Below are positions 1-5,769 of a stretch of DNA of 5,769 nucleotides, piece by piece. Numbering within the stretch: position 1 is the stretch's first letter; every line of letters begins with the position of its first letter. The notes under the pieces are model-generated. The model searched no databases and was not told the origin of the DNA. It worked only from the letters and a program-made list of their open reading frames with translations. The stretch is from Candidatus Thalassarchaeaceae archaeon (lineage in GTDB: Archaea > Thermoplasmatota > Poseidoniia > Poseidoniales > Thalassarchaeaceae), in the NCBI GenBank assembly GCA_029250565.1, contig JAQXFA010000123.1, positions 1 through 5,769 of the forward strand, written 5' to 3'. A program made the translations under genes and the position numbers.

Positions 1-2807
1 GTGTTTAGATTGAAATCTATAGAGCCGTTAGTTAGTGCCGTACTATTGGCAACCACCATACCGTTTTCAAACACTCTAACCGCTACGTCACCTGATCTTG
101 GGGCGAGCCATCTATCAATCCCTGGGAACCCTAGGTCAACACTAATTGTGATTGGTGAATTTGATTGTAGATATTGTCTATTTGTAGGAATTGGGTCACC
201 ATGTTGGTTGTACATCTCCCATGAGACGACTTCCACATCATTCTCAATAGCCAAGTTTTGTCCAATTCCGAAAGCTTGTAACTTCGGGACACTTCTTCTA
301 CCATCAATCAAAACCAATCTGACTTTCATCGTCATACTTGGATCATCGTCCCAAGATGCATTCAATCGGAATCTCATCACACTATCAACATCAGAGCCGT
401 TGACATTTACCTCACAACTATCACCCTGCTTCCAGTGAACCATCTCAGCATCAACTGAACCCGGGACAACTCCCAAGGTGCCATCATTTTGGCAAAGCAT
501 CCTAACTTGATGGTTTGTTCCAATCAAATCCATCTGGACAGCGGCAACCGTCCCTGCTGGGGCGCTGTGCGTACTGCTCACCTCAAGCCATTGCCTTGAT
601 GGAGTAAGTGTCGTTGTACCATTCAAAATAGTCAATGAATCAGTAGTCATTTCATTGCTATAATTTAGTGAAGTGATTGTCGCAACAAGGGAACCAGGAT
701 TATTCATTTGTACAGTAAGAGGAACAAAATTTGATCCAGCGGATATTGTACTATATGGAATTAAGTCATTGACTGCCCAAACCATTTCGTCTCCTGAATC
801 ATATGATAAATGAGCAATTGGATGATGGACTGCAGCCATACCACCCAGTTGAACACCACCATAATCGCTAGTTACGGAAAATACCGCTTGAACATACTCA
901 ATTCCTGTTTGAACACCGGGGGAAGGCCAAATTGATGTGGCGTTTGTGAGCAAAGAATTGATGTCATTAATTTCTGCTGGTGTCATAATTACTAGGTTAA
1001 CATCACTGGTTGTACCAATTTGCCTACTCATCACCTCTGTGCCAGAAATAGTTAGACTAGTTGAAAGATTTCCAATTCCCGATGAAGAAGGAGAAAGTGT
1101 GTAACTCATCACATCGAGGCCATCTTTGGGTAACCAAACTCCAATCTGTTTTGTACCAGATGTAGTCCAAGTGAAATCTTTTGAATAAGAACCATCTGAG
1201 AGCCTATCCTGCCAACCCCATTTTCCAATACTAGGACTGCTAATACCCCACTCAATTATTCCATCTTCCCCAACATCTATTCTTGGGAATTCAGGCATCC
1301 CACCAGAATCAATTTGGATATCTATCGCCCTGAGATCAGAAGATGATGAACTGCCTGTCCAACTGAATTGAACTTTGTGAGCATAGGTAGACAATGTTTG
1401 CCATGTACCTTGGGGCGCATTAGCCCAAGCATCATCATTTATCTTCATCTGCCAAGTACCAGCATTAGATGACGTGATATCCGTTTTTATTCGTGAAATA
1501 GGGCTTCTTAGTTCAAAAATAGGAGAATCAATAGTGCCACTGCCAGGGAAAGAATCACCATCCCAATTCAGGCTTCCAGTCCAACCCGGATTTGAGTTAA
1601 ATGATGATACATATCTTCCTTGAGCATGCACGCCATGAATAATTGGTGAATTAGCCCCAGTAGGTTGGTCTAAATGTAATTTGATTCTTAATGTTTGATG
1701 CTTTTCTGAGTCAATTCCTCCTAAATCGTAAACATATGTGTTGATGTCTTCATATCCAGGGATTGGCTGTTTCGAAATCCCATCAAGAATAGACCAAGTA
1801 AGAGATGATCCAGATGGGACCGTTGCATCAATACTCGCCAAACCATATGCACCTTTTTGAGATTGTAATGAACCAGTAGCTGAAGGACCAAACGCCGGAG
1901 ATGTCCAATTCGCCCCCGTCCCCAATCCTGCTCCTGCTGGTTTGAATTCAATATCATCTAAATTCCAACCAGTGTATGTGACTGAACCATCAGTTCTACC
2001 AAGTTTGAATCGAACTTGAAGATTAGAGTTACCAGAAACATAACTTGAGATATCGTGGGTCATTTGCGTCCAACTACCTGGGTTTGTGCTACTTCCGCTC
2101 CAATCCCAAACCGTTACCCAACTCCCTTGTTGATTTTTAACATGAACTTGGGCGTCATCATAGTAATATGATTCAATACCCAAACGCTTCCAGTACTTCA
2201 ACTCCCAACTACCTGAACAAGAACTACAATCAACAACCGGTGATGTAGCATAATACCCTGATGATGGAATATTATTGGGGTAATTGCAATTGTATGTGTA
2301 AATCGCCTTAGTCCCACTATGAACACCCCCGGATTGGCCAAAACATGAATCATATCCAAAATACCAACCAGTACCCATCGTCCAACCTGATGCTGTAAAA
2401 GCAGCGCTATTTGGATATTCAAAATCCCAACTAATTTCCCTTGGTTGAACCTTCATCCCTTCTGTTCCATTGAAATCAACACCATCTGTAATGACTCCAG
2501 ACATATTCCAATCAGAATTCGAATCCCATGAAATTGACTCAGTACGTGGCAAAATATGTGGCTCAAGAGAAACTCCAAAATCAGTAACGGCATGGTCAAC
2601 AGGGACTTCTAATTGCACCACATTCGAAGTCCCATTGGGATAACTTGCCACTGAAACAGTAGTTGGCGAGTTCAATCCAGTCTCCATATTTTTGTCCACA
2701 TCATCAAGATATGCGGTCTCAAGTAACAATGGTGAGAGGGATGATATGAGGAAAATTAGGAAAAGAAAAGCCGCGGCGAAACTGGGCCTTAGGCTACGCT
2801 GCATCAT
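1..2807 (-). CDS. Large secreted/cell-surface beta-sandwich protein, N-terminal part (C-terminus beyond window)
   Basis: An uninterrupted minus-strand frame runs from ATG 2807 to the left edge, giving about 935 codons with no stop. The N-terminus is a signal peptide: basic residues R4 and R7, a hydrophobic core at about residues 10-29, then a charged stretch from Y33 (LDDVDK). There is no lipobox cysteine. A MAM-like or immune-inhibitor-A-like jelly-roll spans about residues 129-288, opening with WDFE and closing with WNLDDIEF, and contains C155, C174, C194 and C197. Two similar beta-sandwich stretches follow, starting near S303 (SPAF) and S428 (SPIF). Next comes DVGEDGIIEW at 511-520, then Ig-like stretches with C772 and C798 as a possible disulfide. 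I count 12 N-X-S/T sequons, which fits a glycosylated exported protein. No catalytic motif is visible. The exact role is unknown; adhesin, envelope component or the carrier of a downstream enzyme domain are all possible. ATG 2804, the next codon, is an equally possible start. No Shine-Dalgarno site is seen, so the mRNA may be leaderless. Confidence 0.88.
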   Translation of the reverse strand, partial: MMQRSLRPSFAAAFLFLIFLISSLSPLLLETAYLDDVDKNMETGLNSPTTVSVASYPNGTSNVVQLEVPVDHAVTDFGVSLEPHILPRTESISWDSNSDWNMSGVITDGVDFNGTEGMKVQPREISWDFEYPNSAAFTASGWTMGTGWYFGYDSCFGQSGGVHSGTKAIYTYNCNYPNNIPSSGYYATSPVVDCSSCSGSWELKYWKRLGIESYYYDDAQVHVKNQQGSWVTVWDWSGSSTNPGSWTQMTHDISSYVSGNSNLQVRFKLGRTDGSVTYTGWNLDDIEFKPAGAGLGTGANWTSPAFGPSATGSLQSQKGAYGLASIDATVPSGSSLTWSILDGISKQPIPGYEDINTYVYDLGGIDSEKHQTLRIKLHLDQPTGANSPIIHGVHAQGRYVSSFNSNPGWTGSLNWDGDSFPGSGTIDSPIFELRSPISRIKTDITSSNAGTWQMKINDDAWANAPQGTWQTLSTYAHKVQFSWTGSSSSSDLRAIDIQIDSGGMPEFPRIDVGEDGIIEWGISSPSIGKWGWQDRLSDGSYSKDFTWTTSGTKQIGVWLPKDGLDVMSYTLSPSSSGIGNLSTSLTISGTEVMSRQIGTTSDVNLVIMTPAEINDINSLLTNATSIWPSPGVQTGIEYVQAVFSVTSDYGGVQLGGMAAVHHPIAHLSYDSGDEMVWAVNDLIPYSTISAGSNFVPLTVQMNNPGSLVATITSLNYSNEMTTDSLTILNGTTTLTPSRQWLEVSSTHSAPAGTVAAVQMDLIGTNHQVRMLCQNDGTLGVVPGSVDAEMVHWKQGDSCEVNVNGSDVDSVMRFRLNASWDDDPSMTMKVRLVLIDGRRSVPKLQAFGIGQNLAIENDVEVVSWEMYNQHGDPIPTNRQYLQSNSPITISVDLGFPGIDRWLAPRSGDVAVRVFENGMVVANSTALTNGSIDFNLN

Positions 2808-2920
2808 GTTCGGAGAACATGGGGGGCTTGATAATGATTCGGCGACAAGTCACAACTCATTGAGATATGATTTCGCCCCAAATGATATGCTGTGCCAACC
2901 CATCCGGCGGTTTGAGAGCG
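2808..2920. promoter_or_regulatory. Divergent promoter region between the secreted-protein gene and rpiA
   Basis: This 113-bp spacer separates two genes transcribed away from each other, so it should hold both promoters. On the minus strand, the AT-rich element CATTATCAAG (2836-2827) is centred about 25 nt before ATG 2807, the spacing expected for an archaeal TATA box driving a leaderless mRNA. On the plus strand, AGATATGA (2863-2870) is the best TATA-like match for rpiA and would give a leader of about 28 nt. Both matches are weak. No Shine-Dalgarno motif precedes either start. A G6 run lies at 2821-2826. Nothing else in the spacer is recognisable. Confidence 0.35.
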
Positions 2921-3622
2921 ATGGATGAGGTGGAGGCAGCTAAACAATCAGCAGGTATTGCAGCCTGTGATTTTGTTACTAACGGAATGGATGTCGGTCT
3001 TGGCACTGGATCAACAGTAAAACACACCGTGATTGAACTTGGTAGAAGGATGGCTGAAGAAGGTCTGGATATCCGAGGGGTACCTACTAGCATTGAAACA
3101 GAAAAATTAGCTAGAATCCTTGGAATCCCACTACTTGAATGGGACCAAGTTGAACGTTTGGCAGTAACTATAGATGGTGCTGATGAGTTTGATTCTGATT
3201 TCCACTTAATCAAAGGCGGAGGTGGTGCACTTACCCGCGAAAAAATAGTTGCACAAGTATCAGATTCAATGGTAATCGTGACAGATCCCCGTAAGGATGT
3301 ACCAACTTTAGGAGAATTCCCTTTACCTGTTGAAGTCATCCAATTTGGTTGGGAAGTAACTTCTAGGCACCTCCAAAATATATGCCCAGGGGTAGCAACT
3401 AGGCGAGGTGGCGACCAGCCTTTAATCACCGATAATGGGAATTACATCATTGATTGTAAATTTGGCCCCACAATTGCTGACCCTGTGTCTCTTGAAGCAC
3501 AAATTCGAGGAATATCAGGAGTTGTTGAAGTCGGGCTATTCACAAACATGGCAGATGCCGTTGTCATCGGTTCAAATGCAGGGACTGAAGTGAGAATCAA
3601 ACCCAATGGTAGACTGTCTTGA
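2921..3622 (+). CDS. rpiA: Ribose-5-phosphate isomerase A
   Basis: The 233-residue product interconverts ribose 5-phosphate and ribulose 5-phosphate in the cytoplasm, feeding ribose into nucleotide, histidine and pentose-phosphate metabolism. Its length is close to the E. coli enzyme (219 residues). The family signatures appear in order: the phosphate-binding loop GLGTGST (26-32), the catalytic DGADE (85-89), KGGGGALTREK (98-108) and FPLPVEV (133-139), followed by TDNGN and the C-terminal GVVEVGLF. D85, D88, K98 and E107 align with E. coli D81, D84, K94 and E103, so the active site looks intact. I chose ATG 2921 because homologues begin at this point. In-frame ATGs at 2867 and 2882 would add 18 or 13 residues (including CCANPSGG) that do not resemble the family. 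No Shine-Dalgarno site is visible. The gene diverges from the secreted-protein gene and lies 48 bp before a tRNA on the same strand. Assignment is very secure; only the start is open. Confidence 0.97.
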   Translation: MDEVEAAKQSAGIAACDFVTNGMDVGLGTGSTVKHTVIELGRRMAEEGLDIRGVPTSIETEKLARILGIPLLEWDQVERLAVTIDGADEFDSDFHLIKGGGGALTREKIVAQVSDSMVIVTDPRKDVPTLGEFPLPVEVIQFGWEVTSRHLQNICPGVATRRGGDQPLITDNGNYIIDCKFGPTIADPVSLEAQIRGISGVVEVGLFTNMADAVVIGSNAGTEVRIKPNGRLS

Positions 3623-3640
3623 TTCCCATCATCCGTTTCC

Positions 3641-3650
3641 GTCAAATAGG
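3641..3650 (+). promoter_or_regulatory. Candidate TATA-like element for tRNA-Lys
   Basis: The AT-rich core CAAATA (3643-3648) is centred about 26 nt before the first base of the tRNA, a distance typical between an archaeal TATA box and its start site. The match to consensus is modest. The tRNA could instead be processed from rpiA read-through, since no obvious terminator lies between the two. Confidence 0.3.
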
Positions 3651-3670
3651 GGTGGCACGCCCGACAAGGT

Positions 3671-3747
3671 GGGCCACTAGCTTAGTCAGGTAGAGCGACG
3701 GACTCTTAATCCGTCGGTCGCGGGTTCGAACCCCGTGTGGCCCGCCA
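3671..3747 (+). tRNA. tRNA-Lys (anticodon CUU), CCA encoded
   Basis: A complete cloverleaf can be folded by eye. The acceptor stem GGGCCAC (3671-3677) pairs perfectly with GTGGCCC (3737-3743). The D stem is 3680-3683 with 3693-3696. The anticodon stem is ACGGA (3698-3702) with TCCGT (3710-3714), enclosing the loop CTCTTAA, so the anticodon is CTT (3705-3707), reading the lysine codon AAG. The variable loop is 5 nt (3715-3719). The T stem encloses the loop TTCGAAC (3725-3731). The discriminator is G3744, followed by a genomically encoded CCA at 3745-3747. No intron is present. It lies on the same strand as rpiA and converges with the carbamate kinase gene. Confidence 0.97.
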
Positions 3748-3785
3748 AATTAACGATTTGAAAATACCTAGTTGAGAAGTTGAAA
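3748..3785. other. Convergent spacer; possible weak T-tract terminator for the carbamate kinase gene
   Basis: This 38-bp AT-rich spacer lies between the 3' ends of the tRNA and the carbamate kinase gene. Read on the minus strand it contains TATTTTC (around 3765-3759), about 20 nt after the carbamate kinase stop, which could act as a weak archaeal T-tract terminator. No strong hairpin and no T-run of five or more is visible on either strand. Confidence 0.2.
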
Positions 3786-4775
3786 TCATTCTGTGATAGT
3801 CGTCCCAGCCGCACCACGCATTGTTTCTATTACATCACCCGGCTGACATAGAGATACTGAAATTTCAGACACATTCTGTTTCGCAAATAGCATCGCTTCA
3901 ATCTTTGGCCCCATACTCCCCTCTGGGAATTGACCATCCTCTAGGTATTGGCTCGCTTCGGAAATTGACATTGCGGCAATACTTCGCTCATTATCTCCGC
4001 CGAAATCTAATTTTACTGAATCTATGGCAGTTGAAATAAATAAAAAGTCAGCATTTAATGACACGGCCAACAGAGCGCTTACTCGGTCCTTATCAATCAC
4101 TGCTTCAACCCCCTCTATTCCTCCTTTGTGGGATATCACAGGAATACCTCCACCACCGGCACACAATACTACGGCCCCAGCAGAAATCAGAGTCTCTATC
4201 GCATCTGAATCAATGATTGAAATTGGCTTTGGTGAAGCAACAACTCTTCGGGGTCCAGCATCTACACTAGTAACCCCAATTTTCCAATTACTTGGCACCG
4301 CATCTAAGTCATCAATAATTGGGCCAATAGGCTTGGTTGGCTGAGAAAAAGCAGAATCATTTGCATCAACTTCAACCCTTGTAAGTAAAGTAACAACCTG
4401 TTCGTGCCTACCTCTTGCTCGTAGAATGTTATCAAGATTCGTGGCAATCTCATGCCCAAGAGTACCTTGAGTTGCAGCAACCCAATTGTCTAGACCGAGT
4501 GGTTGTGGAGTAAAATTAGATGAATCAACTCTTCTACGATCAAAAAGCGATTCTTCCATTAACAACAATTCACCAACCTGTGGACCGTTGCCATGTGTTA
4601 GAACAACGCGAATACCTGCCTCTAATAGGTCAACAACATCCTCAAGGACATTACCCATAATTTCCTCTGCCGCGTTACGCGCCTCATCCCCCTTTAGAGC
4701 GGGGTCAGAAAGAGCATTTCCGCCAACCGCATAGATCGCTAATCGAGGTGATGACCTCGCAGGAACATCAGTCAT
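3786..4775 (-). CDS. arcC: Carbamate kinase
   Basis: The 329-residue cytoplasmic enzyme of the amino acid kinase fold reversibly transfers phosphate between carbamoyl phosphate/ADP and carbamate/ATP. Depending on the host it either yields ATP from carbamoyl phosphate or makes carbamoyl phosphate. The family signatures appear in order: AVGGNAL (16-22), THGNGPQVGE (60-69), QPLGLDNW (91-98), PTKPIGP (146-152), RRVVASPKP (176-184), CAGGGGIPV (205-213), GVEAVIDKD (222-230) and GSMGPKIEA (286-294). The conserved lysines K148, K229 and K291 are all present, so it looks active. It is slightly longer than the usual ~310 residues because of about ten extra N-terminal residues; ATG 4775 is nevertheless the best start. 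The segment STAIDSVKLDFG (248-259) departs modestly from the usual LTAVDxVYxNFG. No arginine deiminase or ornithine carbamoyltransferase gene is adjacent, so the source of carbamoyl phosphate is unknown. No Shine-Dalgarno site is visible. Confidence 0.96.
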   Translation of the reverse strand: MTDVPARSSPRLAIYAVGGNALSDPALKGDEARNAAEEIMGNVLEDVVDLLEAGIRVVLTHGNGPQVGELLLMEESLFDRRRVDSSNFTPQPLGLDNWVAATQGTLGHEIATNLDNILRARGRHEQVVTLLTRVEVDANDSAFSQPTKPIGPIIDDLDAVPSNWKIGVTSVDAGPRRVVASPKPISIIDSDAIETLISAGAVVLCAGGGGIPVISHKGGIEGVEAVIDKDRVSALLAVSLNADFLFISTAIDSVKLDFGGDNERSIAAMSISEASQYLEDGQFPEGSMGPKIEAMLFAKQNVSEISVSLCQPGDVIETMRGAAGTTITE

Positions 4776-4876
4776 AGAGAACCTTGGTCATGCCACTCAC
4801 GAATAGATGTATTCCGCCGTTGTAAGGGCTCGGTTAAAATGGAAGTAGTGATTCGCAAAGCCAAGGGTGGTTGACT
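4776..4876. promoter_or_regulatory. Divergent promoter region between arcC and asnS
   Basis: This 101-bp spacer must serve both divergent genes. For asnS, TTAAAA (4834-4839) is a good archaeal TATA-like box and would place the start site near 4862, leaving a leader of about 15 nt before GTG 4877. For arcC, the minus-strand element AATACATCTATT (4813-4802) is a possible TATA-like box about 30 nt before ATG 4775. The same place holds a perfect 5-bp inverted repeat, GAATA-gatg-TATTC (4801-4814), which might be an operator or might be chance. No strong Shine-Dalgarno motif is seen on either side; AGGGTGG (4864-4870) before asnS is at best a weak one. Confidence 0.4.
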
Positions 4877-5769
4877 GTGGCCAAAGACGTGTGGGTCAGT
4901 GATGTGCATAATGGCACATATGATGGCCAAGAAGTTGAGTTGAAAGGATGGGTACATCGAACCCGCGGCTCAAACAAAATTTGGTTCCTTGTTTTACGTG
5001 ATTCAACTGGTATTGTACAATGTGTAATCAAGCGAAACGAAGTCGGTGATGATTGTTTTGAAAATTTGAAAAGTGCATTGATTGAAGCAAGTGTTACTAT
5101 CACAGGTAAGGTTAATGTCGATGAAAGAGCACCTGGCGGCCATGAAATGGTGGTTACAGGTGGGCAAGTTATTGGCGCTGTAAATGCCGAGAACCCATTC
5201 CCAATTACTGAATCCGCAATGGAAGGTGCTGAAGGCGGGGAAACCGAATTCTTACTGGATAATCGTCATCTCTATCTGCGAACTAATCGAATGACAACAA
5301 TGTTGAAAATTCGATCATCGGTTTTCGGAGCCATTCATTCTTACTTTAGAGAACTAGATTTTATTGAGTATCACGCACCAAATTTTGTTGCTGGCGCAGT
5401 TGAAGGTGGCTCAACTCTGTTTGAAGTACCATATTTTGGCAGGAAGGCATATCTCACACAATCGTGGCAACTATACGCTGAAGCTGCAATGCCTGCACTT
5501 GAAAGACTGTACACGATCGCACCATCTTTCCGAGCTGAAAAAAGTCGTACTAGGCGCCACTTGACTGAATTCTGGCACGCTGAAATGGAAATTGCTTGGG
5601 GTGGTAATGCAGATGTCATGGAACACGGCGAGTCGCTAGTCCGAAACATCGCCTCGACCTTACTTGACGAAAGATCCGATGAATTACAAAGTCTTGGCAG
5701 AGATTTAGACCTCGTTGCACGTTATGCTGACAACCCTTATCCTAGAATCAGATATGATGAAGCAATAGA
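4877..5769 (+). CDS. asnS: Asparaginyl-tRNA synthetase, N-terminal two thirds (C-terminus beyond window)
   Basis: This class IIb aminoacyl-tRNA synthetase charges tRNA-Asn with asparagine in the cytoplasm. The 297 codons present hold the N-terminal OB-fold anticodon-binding domain (about residues 1-105, with GWVHRTRG and FLVLRDSTGIVQCV), a hinge, and the start of the catalytic domain from about residue 125 (LLDNRHLYLR). Motif 1 lies near FRELDFIEYHAP (157-168). Motif 2 is FRAEKSRTRRHLTEFW (218-233). EGGSTLFEV (176-184) and YLTQSWQLY (192-200) favour an asparaginyl over an aspartyl enzyme, as does TEFW after motif 2. Motif 3 and the ATP-binding C-terminal part are outside the window; family members are usually about 430-450 residues. 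The start is GTG 4877: the frame is closed by TAA at 4835, and no in-frame ATG precedes the conserved OB fold. TTG 4871 is the alternative. It diverges from arcC, and its presence suggests direct Asn-tRNA formation instead of only the transamidation route. Confidence 0.96.
   Translation, partial: MAKDVWVSDVHNGTYDGQEVELKGWVHRTRGSNKIWFLVLRDSTGIVQCVIKRNEVGDDCFENLKSALIEASVTITGKVNVDERAPGGHEMVVTGGQVIGAVNAENPFPITESAMEGAEGGETEFLLDNRHLYLRTNRMTTMLKIRSSVFGAIHSYFRELDFIEYHAPNFVAGAVEGGSTLFEVPYFGRKAYLTQSWQLYAEAAMPALERLYTIAPSFRAEKSRTRRHLTEFWHAEMEIAWGGNADVMEHGESLVRNIASTLLDERSDELQSLGRDLDLVARYADNPYPRIRYDEAI

Noticed and set aside
1..438. Plus-strand open frame of 145 codons starting with GTG at the window edge
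   Set aside because: It lies fully opposite the long secreted-protein frame, starts only because the window does, and has no family features.
1721..2422. Two short minus-strand open frames (1721-1957 and 2198-2422)
   Set aside because: They lie within the secreted-protein gene in another frame; the long frame has the signal peptide and module structure, and these have nothing recognisable.
2692..2928. Plus-strand open frame of 78 codons opposite the signal peptide region and running into rpiA
   Set aside because: Its arginine/lysine-rich product is the antisense of the leader region, it overlaps the rpiA start, and no family is recognisable.
2857..3645. Minus-strand open frames of 190 and 67 codons opposite rpiA
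   Set aside because: They are antisense shadows of a clearly assigned gene, with serine/proline-rich low-information translations.
3755..3788. Short direct repeat AGTTGA (3770-3775 and 3778-3783) and GATTT/AAATC inverted pair after the tRNA, considered as a tRNA-end attachment site or terminator
   Set aside because: The repeats are only 5-6 bp, no copy of the tRNA 3' end is found elsewhere in the window, and no integrase or island genes are present.
3821..4734. Three plus-strand open frames opposite the carbamate kinase gene
   Set aside because: They are antisense shadows; all carbamate kinase signatures lie on the minus strand without interruption.
4772..5103. Minus-strand open frames (61 and 89 codons), one ending in an overlap with the arcC start codon
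   Set aside because: The overlap suggests an operon partner, but the frames are antisense to the conserved OB fold of asnS and show no protein features.
5364..5649. Open frames on both strands inside asnS (5364-5564 plus, 5371-5649 minus)
   Set aside because: They are out of frame with the conserved motif 1 and motif 2 coding sequence of asnS and have no recognisable content.
1..5769. CRISPR array, insertion sequence, toxin-antitoxin or defence system
   Set aside because: No spaced direct repeats, transposase motifs, terminal inverted repeats or effector genes were seen; apart from the secreted protein the genes are housekeeping.

Overview
The window looks like chromosomal DNA from an uncultivated marine euryarchaeon, most likely of the Marine Group II / Poseidoniales type. 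This is inference. It rests on an archaeal-type asparaginyl-tRNA synthetase, the absence of clear Shine-Dalgarno sites before every gene, short intergenic gaps, moderate to low GC, and a very large secreted beta-sandwich protein with many N-glycosylation sequons. No ribosomal RNA or other decisive marker gene is present.

Layout: (1) Positions 1-2807, minus strand, carry the N-terminal ~935 codons of a huge secreted or cell-surface protein whose C-terminus lies beyond the left edge. It has a signal peptide, a cysteine-bearing MAM-like jelly-roll module, tandem beta-sandwich modules, a DVGxDGxxEW motif and later Ig-like stretches. (2) A 113-bp divergent spacer separates it from rpiA (ribose-5-phosphate isomerase A, plus strand, 2921-3622). 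(3) A tRNA-Lys with anticodon CUU and an encoded CCA end follows 48 bp downstream on the same strand (3671-3747). (4) A carbamate kinase gene (minus strand, 3786-4775) converges on the tRNA. (5) After a 101-bp divergent spacer, asnS starts at GTG 4877 on the plus strand and runs off the right edge, missing about the last third.

The genes do not form one operon. Orientation changes at almost every boundary (minus, plus, plus, minus, plus). Four genes are housekeeping: sugar-phosphate metabolism, carbamoyl-phosphate/ATP interconversion and two translation components. The accessory element is the secreted protein, and it is the only part whose function cannot be read from the sequence. I see no mobile element, CRISPR array, toxin-antitoxin pair or defence system. 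There is no gene-free stretch longer than about 115 bp.
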